Of a stretch of DNA of 64,000 bases, positions 1 through 8,501 are shown one piece after another. The notes under the pieces are model-generated. The model made no database searches, was not told the origin of the DNA, and saw only the letters and a program-made list of their open reading frames with translations. The stretch is from Methylomusa anaerophila (GTDB lineage Bacteria; Bacillota; Negativicutes; Sporomusales; Sporomusaceae): the NCBI RefSeq assembly GCF_003966895.1, contig NZ_AP018449.1:627424-691423 (forward strand), given 5' to 3'. Within the stretch, counting starts at the first letter, position 1. Each line of letters opens with the position of its first letter. The position numbers and the translations under genes are program-made.

Positions 1-490
1 TATTGGCAATCAGGCACAAGCCGGCGGCATACAGGGGATTAAACCCGAGGCCGACCAGCATGCCGGCGGAGATGGCCACCGGTGTGCCAAACCCGGCCGA
101 ACCTTCCAGAAAAGCGCCAAAGGCAAAAGCAATCAGCAGGGCTTGCAGCCGACGGTCATCGGTGACGGAAGCTACAGAATCTTTGATAATCTCAAATTGT
201 CCGCTTTCCACCGTCATGTTGTAAAGAAAAATAGCGGTAATTACGATCCAAAAAATCGGAAAAACCCCGTAAAGAGCGCCAATACCGGTTGCCGTCAAAG
301 CCGTGGCAACAGGCATCTTGTAAACAAGAATGGCGACAAGAACCGCCGCCACTACCGCCGCGGCCCCGGCTACCTGACCCGGCGAACGACGCACGGCCAG
401 TAAATAAAAGATGATTATAATCGGAATTGCCGCAATAAGAGCCGAAAGTCCCAAATTACCCATGGGATCATATACCTGAGTCCATGCCAT
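1..490 (-). CDS. lctP: L-lactate permease (LctP family), C-terminus outside window
   Basis: Partial gene; the first 163 codons are visible and the 3' end lies left of the window. The protein starts MAWTQVYDP and carries hydrophobic segments. It closely parallels the downstream-coded paralogue at 1002-2657, sharing VESGQFEIIK-, TDDRRLQALLIAFAFGAF- and GFGTPVAI-like stretches. LctP proteins are membrane symporters that take up lactate with protons. The ATG at 490-488 follows AAAGGGG at good spacing. The roughly 500-bp upstream region holds three GntR-type palindromes, so this copy is probably the lactate-regulated one. Family assignment is firm; substrate (lactate versus glycolate) is inferred from family and context. 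Confidence 0.9.
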   Translation of the reverse strand, partial: MAWTQVYDPMGNLGLSALIAAIPIIIIFYLLAVRRSPGQVAGAAAVVAAVLVAILVYKMPVATALTATGIGALYGVFPIFWIVITAIFLYNMTVESGQFEIIKDSVASVTDDRRLQALLIAFAFGAFLEGSAGFGTPVAISAGMLVGLGFNPLYAAGLCLIAN

Positions 491-638
491 AAAGTTACCC
501 CTTTCATTATTTCGTTACTTTTTAAATGTCAAAGATAGCGAAAAATAGAGAATTTTGCTTGCCTACCTCCCTTCTCACAAAGAGATCCTTTGAATTGAAT
601 TTGCACCATAACTACGCGCCACCGGACTATAGGTCTAG

Positions 639-649
639 TGGTCTGACCA
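639..649. promoter_or_regulatory. GntR/FadR-type operator TGGTCTGACCA (site 1)
   Basis: Near-perfect 11-bp palindrome TGGT-CTG-ACCA, matching the TGGTnnnACCA form used by FadR, PdhR and LldR-type regulators. It lies about 150 bp upstream of the first lctP. The gntR gene at 2762-3544 is the obvious partner. Binding is inferred. Confidence 0.65.
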
Positions 650-660
650 ATATTTTATTC

Positions 661-685
661 GGTAGGGTGGTCAGACCACCCTACC
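661..685. promoter_or_regulatory. Extended palindromic operator around TGGTCAGACCA (site 2)
   Basis: A perfect 25-bp inverted repeat: GGTAGGGTGGTC, a central A, then its exact complement. The 11-bp operator core is at 668-678, centred 29 bp from site 1, close to three helical turns. The length could also allow a hairpin in RNA, but no T-tract follows on either strand, so an operator is the better reading. Confidence 0.65.
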
Positions 686-754
686 AATAGCATTGTTTCG
701 CTATAGCTATTAAAACTCCTGCTGAATATTCACCATTTTTAAAATTTTTATACT

Positions 755-835
755 GTAAAAAATTGGTATTCGGGTATTAAAATACGCTGAGGTTTGGTTA
801 GGCGGCAGCGCCGCAGCGTTCCTTATATTGCATAT
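755..835. repeat. Diverged copy of the GAGGTTAAGCGGCAGCGT-core repeat
   Basis: The core reads GCTGAGGTTTGGTTAGGCGG and then CAGCGCCGCAGCGTTCC. This matches the cores at 34559-34657 and 35517-35617 with a short insertion and a few substitutions. The arms are unlike those of the other copies. It lies between operator sites 2 and 3 in the long lctP leader region. Confidence 0.5.
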
Positions 836-862
836 AGGCAGCATAACTAACATCATATGTAT

Positions 863-873
863 TGGTCTGACCA
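863..873. promoter_or_regulatory. GntR/FadR-type operator TGGTCTGACCA (site 3)
   Basis: Identical in its 11 bases to site 1 and 224 bp away from it, just downstream (minus sense) of the terminator of the second permease gene. The distance would allow looping with sites 1 and 2; this is inference. Confidence 0.55.
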
Positions 874-935
874 TTATACCTAAGAATCAGTAAATTCTAA
901 TCGCAGGAAACTTGCCGGTACTGTCATAAAAACAC

Positions 936-963
936 TGCGGCCCGCCTCAGAAGGCGAGCCGCA
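936..963 (-). terminator. Intrinsic terminator of second lactate permease gene
   Basis: On the minus strand a GC-rich stem (TGCGGCTCGCCTT / AGGCGGGCCGCA) is followed by GTGTTTTTATG. It lies 39 bp beyond the stop codon of the permease gene at 1002. Confidence 0.8.
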
Positions 964-1001
964 AGATACAGATGGCAATAATAAATGGCGATAATAGAAT
1001 G

Positions 1002-2657
1002 TTAAGGCAGCATCCAACTTAATACATGCGCCTGTAGATAAACCAGCACGGCAATAATTAAACACATAGCCACGCTATGCCCCAGCGTAAACCGGAAAAT
1101 GTGTCCCTCCCGTCCGGCAATTCCGGCAGCTGCCGTAGCAACCGAAATGCTTTGGGGTGAAATCATCTTGCCGGTGACGCCGCCGGAAGCGTTGGCGGCT
1201 ACTGTCAGGCTGGGGTCCAAATGGATTTGTTCGGCGGTAGTTTTCTGCATGGTGCTGAATAAAGCATTAGCCGATGAATCTGAGCCGGTAAGGAATACGC
1301 CGAGCCAGCCCAGGATGGGGGAAAAGAAAGGGAAAAATGCCCCGGTCGCGGTAAACGCCAGCCCTAAAGTATAGCTCATCCCGGAATAATTAGTAACATA
1401 GGCCAAAGCCAAAATCATGGCAATGGTGCATATGGGATAAGCCAATTGTTTGACTGTCTTGATAAAACAGCGGGTCGCGCGGGCCAGGCCATAATCCGGA
1501 ATAATCAGAAGCGAAACCAACCCGGCAAGAAAAATGGATGTACCTGTGGCCGATAAAATATTAAGGGCATACTTGGCGGCCAAGGGTGTGTTTTCGGCCG
1601 TAACAGGCATTGTCTCGATAACCCTCCCGTCGAGATAGGGCCAGGAGATGGCGGCAAGAGGCGTATTGCTGTCTAAGGATGACAAAATTGTCTTCAAACC
1701 GAAAATTTTATCATCAGCCCATAAGAATACAAAAAAAATCAGAATAAAATAGGGCATCCAGGCCCGGATAATTTCGGACCGGGAATACAAAAGCTCCACC
1801 TTGTCGCTTTCGGAAAACTTTTCGTCCCGGAAGCGCCATATCCGCTTGGGACGCCAAATTTTCAACAAAACCAACAGACTGAGAATGGTCACAACTGCCG
1901 CAATAATATCAGGCAAAAAAGGATTAAAATAATTGGAGATAAAAAACTGCGTCACCGCAAAACTGACCCCGGTAACCAAAACCGCCGGCAGGACTTCTAT
2001 TGCTCTTTTCCAGCCGCACATGGTCACCACGATCCACCAGGGAGCCAGCAGCGATAACAGCGGGATCTGCCTGCCAACAATTTTGCTGACAGTCATCACG
2101 TCCAGGGATGTGATCTGGGCGGCCACCACGATAGGAATGCCGATAGCACCGAAAGCTACCGGCGCCACATTGGCAATAAGACAAATGCCGGCGGCATAAA
2201 GCGGGTTAAAGCCCAACCCCACCAGCATGGCGGCAGTTATGGCCACCGGTGTACCATAGCCGGCTGCGCCTTCAATAAATGCACCAAAGGCAAAAGCAAT
2301 CAGCAATGCCTGTAACCGGCGGTCGTCAGTGATAGAAGCAAGCGAGTTTTTAATAATTTCAAATTCACCCGACTCTATAATCATGCTATACAGCCAGATC
2401 GTCGGGATAATAATCCAAACAATGGGAAATATGCCGAACATAGCTCCGTTTAAAGTGGCGCTTACCGCCAACTCCACCGGCATACGCCAAACCGCGACCG
2501 CCAGAATTATGGTAATCAATAAGCCGGCGGCGGCAGCATAATGCCCACGCGACTTTCGTATTCCCAACATATACAGCAGAACGAACAGCGGCATGGCTGC
2601 TGCCAGGGCCGACAGGGAAATACTGTTAAGGGGATTGTACACCTGAACCCAGGCCAT
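1002..2657 (-). CDS. lctP: L-lactate permease (LctP family)
   Basis: Full-length permease of about 551 aa with a dozen or more hydrophobic segments, within the usual 530-560 aa of LctP. Family stretches include ESGEFEIIKNSLASITDDRR, FIEGAAGYGTPVAI and GLGFNPLYAAGICLIANVAP. It should import lactate by proton symport at the cytoplasmic membrane. I chose the ATG at 2657 rather than the upstream GTG at 2666, because AGGAG sits 8 nt before this ATG and the paralogue starts MAWTQVY where this one starts MAWVQVY. The gene for a GntR regulator lies directly upstream on the same strand. The tandem paralogue at 1-490 differs enough to be an old duplication. Confidence 0.93.
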   Translation of the reverse strand: MAWVQVYNPLNSISLSALAAAMPLFVLLYMLGIRKSRGHYAAAAGLLITIILAVAVWRMPVELAVSATLNGAMFGIFPIVWIIIPTIWLYSMIIESGEFEIIKNSLASITDDRRLQALLIAFAFGAFIEGAAGYGTPVAITAAMLVGLGFNPLYAAGICLIANVAPVAFGAIGIPIVVAAQITSLDVMTVSKIVGRQIPLLSLLAPWWIVVTMCGWKRAIEVLPAVLVTGVSFAVTQFFISNYFNPFLPDIIAAVVTILSLLVLLKIWRPKRIWRFRDEKFSESDKVELLYSRSEIIRAWMPYFILIFFVFLWADDKIFGLKTILSSLDSNTPLAAISWPYLDGRVIETMPVTAENTPLAAKYALNILSATGTSIFLAGLVSLLIIPDYGLARATRCFIKTVKQLAYPICTIAMILALAYVTNYSGMSYTLGLAFTATGAFFPFFSPILGWLGVFLTGSDSSANALFSTMQKTTAEQIHLDPSLTVAANASGGVTGKMISPQSISVATAAAGIAGREGHIFRFTLGHSVAMCLIIAVLVYLQAHVLSWMLP

Positions 2658-2761
2658 TACCCACACTCCTCTTGCTACGAAATTAGGTGAAAATTACAAC
2701 ATTTCTGTTCAGGGCGGTATCCATACCCCATCGGCAAGAATACCGCCAAGTGCGATATATT

Positions 2762-3544
2762 TCAGGAGGGAAACCCAAAATCCTTATTAATTTTGTGCTC
2801 GGCGACAGTGTTATCAAACTTTTTCAGGGAAACAAGACCGCCACGCTTCAGTTCCAGCATGGCTTCTTCCACCATTACAAGATGTTCCCGCATACGTTTC
2901 ACAGCCAGCTTAGAATCCTTGGCAACAACTGCCTCGTAAATGCCGTAATGGCTTTTGTACAAAGTTTCCGGCATGTTAGGAACCAGATACAGCTTTTGCC
3001 GGGAAGCGCGATAGGCTTGCGTCATAATCTCGGATATTGGGTTCATAACGGTGTTTAATATAGGATTATGGGCGGCATGGATGATTGCATAATGGAAGGC
3101 GGCGTCGGCAGCATCACCGATATCACCTGAATTTATCGCCTTCACCATATCATTCAGCGCCGCCTGCATGGCCTCAATATCCAGCGGCGTAGCCCTTACG
3201 GCCGCCAGGCCGGCAATCTCCACCTCAAGAATTTTCCGGACTTCCAAAAGCTGCATAATATCATCAAATTCAACTTGCAGAAAAAAGTTCAATGATTCCA
3301 GCATTCCCTCCACCGAGACCTGGCGGACAAAGCTGCCTTCCCCCGGATGAATGGTAATAACCCCTATAATCTCCAGGGCGCTGAAAGCCTCACGCACGGA
3401 AGCCCGGCTAACATTAAACCGCTCCGATAATTCACGCTCGGAGGGAAGCTTATCACCAGGCTGCAATTTTCCTTCACTAATCAGTGTCTTTATTTGTTCA
3501 ACTATTTCTTCATATACCTTTTTAGTTTTGACTGGCCTAAACAT
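2762..3544 (-). CDS. FadR-family GntR transcriptional regulator, LldR/LutR-like
   Basis: About 260 aa. The N-terminal winged helix-turn-helix spans residues 8-75, with the family signature LPSERELSERFNVSRASVRE. The C-terminal half is the all-helical FCD ligand-binding domain of FadR-type regulators. Neighbouring lactate permease genes and the three TGGTCWGACCA palindromes upstream of lctP make it a likely lactate-responsive repressor. Start ATG at 3544 has GGAGG six bases upstream; an ATG at 3556 and a TTG before it are less well placed. Ligand identity and target sites are inferred from context. Confidence 0.88.
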   Translation of the reverse strand: MFRPVKTKKVYEEIVEQIKTLISEGKLQPGDKLPSERELSERFNVSRASVREAFSALEIIGVITIHPGEGSFVRQVSVEGMLESLNFFLQVEFDDIMQLLEVRKILEVEIAGLAAVRATPLDIEAMQAALNDMVKAINSGDIGDAADAAFHYAIIHAAHNPILNTVMNPISEIMTQAYRASRQKLYLVPNMPETLYKSHYGIYEAVVAKDSKLAVKRMREHLVMVEEAMLELKRGGLVSLKKFDNTVAEHKINKDFGFPS

Positions 3545-3746
3545 CAGCGCCTCCATCAATCTTTCCTATCGCTCTTATCATACAACATTCCCTGTCAAAA
3601 GAAAAGACAGGCCGGTATGCTCCCGTGGCCGGCAGCCTTGACTATATAGTTACGGCGATTAAGCGATTATTTGTTGAATTATGTAATAATACGGTAATAA
3701 TTCCGGTGTTCGTGTATCTTCGGCAATTTAGTGAATAAAATTAAAA
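3545..3746. other. Intergenic region upstream of gntR
   Basis: No gene is seen on either strand between the gntR start and the terminator at 3747. There is a short GACAGG/CCTGTC inverted repeat near 3588-3612. The AT-rich stretch at 3660-3745 probably contains the gntR promoter, but no clear -35/-10 pair could be assigned. Confidence 0.4.
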
Positions 3747-3779
3747 AACCCCGGACTCGGTATTCCCTAAGTCCGGGTT
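3747..3779 (-). terminator. Intrinsic terminator of the kor cluster
   Basis: On the minus strand AACCCGGACT and its complement around a GGGAATACC loop form a stem followed by TTTTTAATTTTATT. The reading frame of the korC 3' remnant ends inside this stem, so the hairpin most likely originally terminated the kor operon. Confidence 0.8.
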
Positions 3780-3850
3780 AGTAAGTTATCTTTGGTTCTT
3801 GCCCGTGTGGTGGCAGTTACATTAAGACCATAGAACTCCGGTTTTTTCGA
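3767..3850 (-). pseudogene. Duplicated 3' end of korC (remnant)
   Basis: Minus-strand translation reads KKPEFYGLNVTA followed by a short tail and TAG. KorC at 5108-5638 ends KKPELYGLNVTAIKRGMGN. In DNA, 3801-3847 matches 5121-5167 at 38 of 47 positions, with many differences at third codon positions. The remnant begins right after the stop codon of the radical-SAM gene, in the same frame. It is therefore a displaced second copy of the korC tail, not a gene. Confidence 0.85.
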
Positions 3851-5092
3851 TTATATAAGGGCTATCTTTTTCGGCCAAGGGGTTCGCGTACATATTCTCC
3901 ATGCTTTATCAATATATTGATGCGTGTAGTGTTGCTCGACTCGGTGGAAAAAATAAGTACCCAGGTCGGTGAGGCGGTAGCCGTCTTCCGTAGATTTGAG
4001 AATTCCTAACATGGAAGCCAGTTTAAATTCTATACCGAAACTTTTATTCAGGTCAGCGTTAAATAGCCGATGAAAAGCGGTGTCATTTACTTCCAGATTG
4101 TAAAAATTCCAGAATAGCCAATATAGCATCCGTGTTCGTTGCGTGAAGTTTAGAGTTAGGGCGGTGGCTATTTGATCATCATTCATCCTGTTACAATATT
4201 CTTTCACAGAAAATGTATTAATACTGAATTGTGATGACGATAAGGTAGCCGCGCTGGGTCCAAAACCTATAAAATTATCACGAGTAATGGATGAATATTG
4301 CGGCGTGCCTTTCTTGGTAAAGGTCCAGACAGAGGTTCTTTCATAGCCAAGTGTTGAACTTATGTCCACTAATGCATCAAGCATTTCTTTTTTGTGTAAT
4401 TGGGAAAGAGGTTTTTTTGAGTTGCGGGCAAAAGAAAAATCAATAAATGGATATGCGGAGATTTGAGTAGCTCCATTTTCACAAGCAGTCATAAAATCTA
4501 ATCGTAATTCTTGTTCTTTCTGTCCCGGTATTCCGAAGATAAGGTCAACGTCAATGGCTTTAAAACCGAACTGTTTAACTTTATTAAGAGGAATGGAATA
4601 ATCTTTGTAAAATCTGCCGAGATTTTCAAGCAAGTGTTTTTGAAATGATTGAATTCCAACACTGACCATGTTAAAACCTGTTTTCTTGATTTTGTCCAAC
4701 ATGCTATCGGAAATATTGTCAGGATGTAGTTCAATACCAATATCACCTGTAATTCGGTAATACTTGCCTATTTCCGCAAAAATGCCGGGAAAGCTGTCAA
4801 TTATTAAAGCCGGGCTTCCTCCTCCTACATATATGCCTGAGATGTTAATTGTCGTCTTTGGTTTTCGGAGATTGATTTCTTTTATTATTGCCTTTATGTA
4901 GGCAGCTGCCAATACGGTTTCAAATTTTTCTTTATAATAAGGGCAGAACGGGCAAAGGTTTTTACAAAAAGGCACATGAATATAAATGCCAAGGTTGGGA
5001 GAATTAAAATCAAATTCCGAACAATCACCGGCAATGAATTCGAACGGCCTAAGTTTGCGAGCGAGTATAACCCTTAGAAAATTAGTAAACAT
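3851..5092 (-). CDS. Radical SAM protein related to HemN (coproporphyrinogen oxidase-like)
   Basis: About 413 aa. The radical-SAM iron-sulphur motif CxxxCxxC is present in HVPFCKNLCPFCPYY near residues 39-53. A GGGSP motif follows near residue 110, then the HemN-like barrel and a C-terminal HemN-type region. Family members use S-adenosylmethionine and a [4Fe-4S] cluster; true HemN oxidises coproporphyrinogen III, but many relatives such as HemW and HutW have other roles. The gene is visibly richer in A+T than its kor neighbours and lacks a good ribosome-binding site before the ATG. It lies between two copies of the korC 3' end, which suggests late insertion. Exact substrate unknown. Confidence 0.75.
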   Translation of the reverse strand: MFTNFLRVILARKLRPFEFIAGDCSEFDFNSPNLGIYIHVPFCKNLCPFCPYYKEKFETVLAAAYIKAIIKEINLRKPKTTINISGIYVGGGSPALIIDSFPGIFAEIGKYYRITGDIGIELHPDNISDSMLDKIKKTGFNMVSVGIQSFQKHLLENLGRFYKDYSIPLNKVKQFGFKAIDVDLIFGIPGQKEQELRLDFMTACENGATQISAYPFIDFSFARNSKKPLSQLHKKEMLDALVDISSTLGYERTSVWTFTKKGTPQYSSITRDNFIGFGPSAATLSSSQFSINTFSVKEYCNRMNDDQIATALTLNFTQRTRMLYWLFWNFYNLEVNDTAFHRLFNADLNKSFGIEFKLASMLGILKSTEDGYRLTDLGTYFFHRVEQHYTHQYIDKAWRICTRTPWPKKIALI

Positions 5093-5107
5093 AAGTAAAC
5101 TCAGTTT

Positions 5108-5638
5108 TCAGTTACCCATGCCCCGTTTGATAGCGGTTACATTAAGCCCGTAGAGTTCCGGTTTTTTCTTGCCCACGACAGCATCCAGAGCCTTTTCCAC
5201 ACTTGCCATATCAAGCAGCGTGAGCTTATCTAAGAGAGCGCCCAGGCATACCATGTTGGCCAGGCTGGGATTGCCGATTTGGTTGGCAATGTCGCTGGCA
5301 GGTACCGGGATGATTTCAATATCCTGACGGCCGGCGCCCAAGTCGATGATGGAGCTGTTGACCACCAGTACGCCGCCCGGTTTAATGCGGGGGAGAAATT
5401 TTTCATAAGAAGGCTGATTGAGAACAATACCGGCATCAGCCAATTCAATTACCGGCGAATGAATTTCCTCGTCGGCGATGATGACCGAGCAGTTGGCTGT
5501 CCCGCCCCTCATCTCCGGACCGTAGGAAGGAATCCAGCAGATTTCCCGGCTGCCCAGCATACCGGAGTAGGCAAGAATTTTGCCGATAAACATAACACCC
5601 TGACCGCCAAAGCCGGCAAGGAGAACTTTGTCCATCAT
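5108..5638 (-). CDS. korC: 2-oxoacid:ferredoxin oxidoreductase, gamma subunit
   Basis: 176 aa, the size of a stand-alone gamma subunit. It opens with the glycine-rich LLAGFGGQGVMFIGKILAYS typical of the family, followed by SYGPEMRGGTANC. The subunit belongs to the complex that decarboxylates a 2-oxoacid (2-oxoglutarate, branched-chain or aromatic) to acyl-CoA with reduction of ferredoxin. The start ATG overlaps the stop codon of korB (ATGA), so the two are translationally coupled; GGGAGGTGG precedes it. Its 3' end is duplicated at 3767-3850. Confidence 0.92.
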   Translation of the reverse strand: MMDKVLLAGFGGQGVMFIGKILAYSGMLGSREICWIPSYGPEMRGGTANCSVIIADEEIHSPVIELADAGIVLNQPSYEKFLPRIKPGGVLVVNSSIIDLGAGRQDIEIIPVPASDIANQIGNPSLANMVCLGALLDKLTLLDMASVEKALDAVVGKKKPELYGLNVTAIKRGMGN

Positions 5639-6387
5639 AGAGCTTCCACCTCCCTGGTTGCTTTAAGTTCGCCCATTTGGTAAACGGGTATCATATTGTC
5701 CTGCAGCCATTTCAAGCTGTCAACCGGCGACAGCCGCCAGTTGGTGGGGCAGGTGGAAAGGATGCTGACAAAGGCGAACCCCAGGCCGGCTTGTTGGACT
5801 TTAAACGCTTTCAGCAGGGCTTTTTTGGCCTGTATAATATTTTTCGGCGAATCCACAGAGACAGCGGCAACATATACTGCACCATCCAAAGCGGCAATGA
5901 CTTTGGGCAGGTCTATGGGGGCGCCGGCTACGGCGCAATCCCGTCCGTAGGGACTGGTGGTAGTGACCTGACCGCTAAGAGTAGTCGGCGCCATTTGTCC
6001 CCCGGTCATGCCGAATACGGCGTTGTTTACCATTATGGATGTGATCTTTTCGCCTCTGGCAGCAACATGAATGGCGTGGCTGGTGCCGATGGCGGCAATG
6101 TCGCCGTCGCCTTGATACGTAAAGACAATCTTGTCCGGTAAGGCGCGTTTAATGCCGGTGGCTACTGCTTGCGCCCGTCCGTGAGCGGCGCCGACAAAGT
6201 CACAACTGAAAAAGTCGAGGGAAAAGCCGGCACAGCCCACCGGCGCTACACCGATAGTATCGCCGATAATAGCAAGCTCTTCCATGACTTCACCGACTAA
6301 ACGGTGTATGATGCCGTGGGTACATCCCGGGCAGTAGTGAAACGGTAATTCCGTCAGCCCTTGGGTTCTGCCAAATACTTTTTCCAT
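5635..6387 (-). CDS. korB: 2-oxoacid:ferredoxin oxidoreductase, beta subunit (thiamine diphosphate-binding)
   Basis: 250 aa. The conserved HYCPGCTHGIIHRL segment at residues 18-31 and the thiamine diphosphate motif around YQGDGDIAAIGTSHAI are present, followed by NNAVFGMTGGQMAPTT. It forms the catalytic core with KorA. AGGAGG lies seven bases before the ATG at 6387. An in-frame extension to 6429 overlaps korA and has no better start. The gene is third in the order korD-korA-korB-korC, with minimal gaps. Confidence 0.93.
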   Translation of the reverse strand: MEKVFGRTQGLTELPFHYCPGCTHGIIHRLVGEVMEELAIIGDTIGVAPVGCAGFSLDFFSCDFVGAAHGRAQAVATGIKRALPDKIVFTYQGDGDIAAIGTSHAIHVAARGEKITSIMVNNAVFGMTGGQMAPTTLSGQVTTTSPYGRDCAVAGAPIDLPKVIAALDGAVYVAAVSVDSPKNIIQAKKALLKAFKVQQAGLGFAFVSILSTCPTNWRLSPVDSLKWLQDNMIPVYQMGELKATREVEAL

Positions 6388-6389
6388 GC

Positions 6390-7460
6390 TTACACCTCCT
6401 GCGGACAGGGCAGATTGAAGACCTGGCACAGCTTGTCCAATATCTCATTTTCCGACGGCAGCATGCCGCCCTGTCTGCTGTGGAAATAAACGGGCAGCCT
6501 GCATTCCACAGCCAGTTTTACATCTTCAATCATTTGTCCGGCATTGAGTTCTACGGTTAAAATACCTTTCAATTTATCTTTATAAGGAATGAAGGCTTTT
6601 ACGGGAAACGGCCAAAGAGTAACCGGACGTATCAAGCCCACCTTGATACCATGGGCCCGGGCCTTCAGCACCGTGCTCTTGGCAATGCGGGCGGCAGAAC
6701 CATAGCCGACAATGAGATATTCGGCATCCTGGGTATGAAATTCTTCCCAGCGCTGCTCGGTCGCTTGCAATTTGGCAAACTTGTCCTGCCAACGCAGACA
6801 ATTGACTTCACCAATTTCAATGGTCAGGCAATAACTGGCTATTTTCCGTTTGGCGCGTCCACGGCAGCCGGTCGCAACCCAATCCTTTGCCGGCAGCTCT
6901 ACCGCCGGACGGTCTTTGAGTTCCACCGTCTCCATCATCTGACCCAGAAAGCCGTCCCCCAGGATCACCACCGGCGTGCGGTATTTGTCGGCCAAATCAA
7001 AGGCTGCCATTGTGTAATCGTACATTTCCTGCCCGGTGGAGGGAGCAAGGACAATCACCCGGTAATCCCCGTGACCCCCGCCTTTGGTGCATTGAAAATA
7101 GTCGGCTTGCGACGGGCCCAACCCCCCCAGGCCGGGACCGCTACGGTTGATATTGACAACAACAACCGGCAGCTCGGCGGCGGCGAGATAGGACATTCCT
7201 TCCTGTTTCAGGCTGTACCCCGGACTTGAGGATGCCGTCATTACCCTGGCGCCGGTAGCGGCAGCGCCATAACACATATAGATGGAGGCAATTTCGTCCT
7301 CACCCTGAAGTACGGTACCGCCATGCTTGGGAAGGTGTTTTGCCAGGTACTCCACTATTTCCGTGGAAGGGGTTATCGGATAGCCGAAAAACAACTTACA
7401 GCCGGCATGAATGGCTGCTTCGGCGATGGCCTCGTTGCCTTTTATCAGAACTTTACTCAA
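6390..7460 (-). CDS. korA: 2-oxoacid:ferredoxin oxidoreductase, alpha subunit
   Basis: 356 aa. Starts MSKVLIKGNEAIAEAAIHAG and contains GYPITPSTEIVE near residue 27, TASSSPGYSLKQE near 77, and the PSQADYFQ segment near 117, all typical of KorA/VorA. The subunit binds the pyrimidine side of the thiamine cofactor at the interface with KorB. Two bases separate its stop from the korB start. The separate alpha, beta, gamma and ferredoxin-like subunits resemble 2-oxoglutarate or 2-oxoisovalerate enzymes, not the one-chain pyruvate enzyme. The precise substrate cannot be read from sequence. Confidence 0.92.
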   Translation of the reverse strand: MSKVLIKGNEAIAEAAIHAGCKLFFGYPITPSTEIVEYLAKHLPKHGGTVLQGEDEIASIYMCYGAAATGARVMTASSSPGYSLKQEGMSYLAAAELPVVVVNINRSGPGLGGLGPSQADYFQCTKGGGHGDYRVIVLAPSTGQEMYDYTMAAFDLADKYRTPVVILGDGFLGQMMETVELKDRPAVELPAKDWVATGCRGRAKRKIASYCLTIEIGEVNCLRWQDKFAKLQATEQRWEEFHTQDAEYLIVGYGSAARIAKSTVLKARAHGIKVGLIRPVTLWPFPVKAFIPYKDKLKGILTVELNAGQMIEDVKLAVECRLPVYFHSRQGGMLPSENEILDKLCQVFNLPCPQEV

Positions 7461-7479
7461 TTATTTCACACCTTTCTCT

Positions 7480-7695
7480 CTATATCGAGGCTTCCTTGTA
7501 AACTTCTATCGCCACATCCGGACACATAAGCCCGCACAAGGCACAGCCGGTGCATTTTTCCGGCTCGGCCACCGTGATAGGATAATAGCCTTTTTGATTC
7601 GCCTTGCTGCCAACGGCCAGAATCTTTTTCGGACAAGCAGCGATGCAAAGGCCGCAGCTCTTGCAGAGTTCACTCATAACAATAACTTTCGGCAT
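7480..7695 (-). CDS. korD: 2-oxoacid:ferredoxin oxidoreductase, delta subunit (2x[4Fe-4S] ferredoxin)
   Basis: 71 aa. Two CxxCxxCxxxCP clusters (CKSCGLCIAACPKK and CTGCALCGLMCPDV) bind two [4Fe-4S] centres and pass electrons from the KorAB core to free ferredoxin. ATG at 7695 follows GAGGAGG by seven bases; an in-frame GTG at 7713 would overlap the upstream gene. First gene of the kor operon, 19 bp before korA. Confidence 0.92.
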   Translation of the reverse strand: MPKVIVMSELCKSCGLCIAACPKKILAVGSKANQKGYYPITVAEPEKCTGCALCGLMCPDVAIEVYKEASI

Positions 7696-7709
7696 GACAA
7701 GCCCTCCTC

Positions 7710-8492
7710 TCAATTCACAGTCATATATTTTTTTTCAAAAGATAAAACAACGTTGCGCAGCCGGTCATCCAGCAGAGCTAAAGCTTTTTCCCGGATTTGC
7801 CGCGGAATGCGGCCGTAATAAGCCTGGGCTATACCGCCGGCTATACAGGCTATCGTATCACTGTCGCCGCCGAGAGAAACGGCATTTCTGACCGCATCCT
7901 CGTAGTCTGTCGATTCTAAAAAAGCAATAATGGCTTCCGGCACCGAACCCGGGCAAGAAACATCGAATTGATAGCCAGGCCTAATTTCAGCCAGTGAGCG
8001 GGACAAGTCGTAGTTGAATCGCCCGGCTATATAGTTTTTTATGTCTTCCCTGCTATATCCATTCCGGGACAGGAATATAGCCGCTGCCGTCGCCTGCGCC
8101 CCGGCGATTCCGTCAGGATGGTTGTGGGTTACTGCGGCGCTGCGCTCAGCTTCCAGAAGGGCTTCTTCCAAGGTCGCAGCGGCAAAGCCAACGGGGCTTA
8201 CCCGCATGGCTGAACCATTTCCCCAACTACTATACGGCTGTTTCCCGCCCCCGGCCTGGGTTACCCAATTACGAAAACCCTGGCCGTAGGCGGCATGAGG
8301 ATATAAGGTATAATACCGTACAAAGCTGTCGCTGTAGCGGATGCCATTCATATAGCTGTCAGCAACAGCAGCGGTTAATACGGTATCGTCCGTAAACCGG
8401 CATTGATCACTGAACAGCGGGAAGTCTTTTGTTTTTATGTTATTCCACTCGTATACCGAGCCGATAATATCGCCTGCAATTGCCCCGAGCAT
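7710..8492 (-). CDS. ADP-ribosylglycohydrolase (DraG-like)
   Basis: 260 aa. The N-terminal GAIAGDIIGSVYEW, the metal-binding RFTDDTVLT near residue 33 and the C-terminal GGDSDTIACIAGGIAQAYYG are the signature pieces of the DraG/MacroH family. These proteins bind two metal ions and remove ADP-ribose from protein side chains or small molecules. It is 14 bases upstream of korD on the same strand and may be co-transcribed. No nitrogenase genes are near, so a DraG role in nitrogenase control is not supported. Confidence 0.88.
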   Translation of the reverse strand: MLGAIAGDIIGSVYEWNNIKTKDFPLFSDQCRFTDDTVLTAAVADSYMNGIRYSDSFVRYYTLYPHAAYGQGFRNWVTQAGGGKQPYSSWGNGSAMRVSPVGFAAATLEEALLEAERSAAVTHNHPDGIAGAQATAAAIFLSRNGYSREDIKNYIAGRFNYDLSRSLAEIRPGYQFDVSCPGSVPEAIIAFLESTDYEDAVRNAVSLGGDSDTIACIAGGIAQAYYGRIPRQIREKALALLDDRLRNVVLSFEKKYMTVN

Positions 8493-8501
8493 GTGTTCCC
8501 C

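Noticed and set aside
661..685. Perfect 25-bp palindrome as a terminator of the second permease
   Set aside because: No T-tract on either strand, and a proper terminator for that gene is at 936-963.
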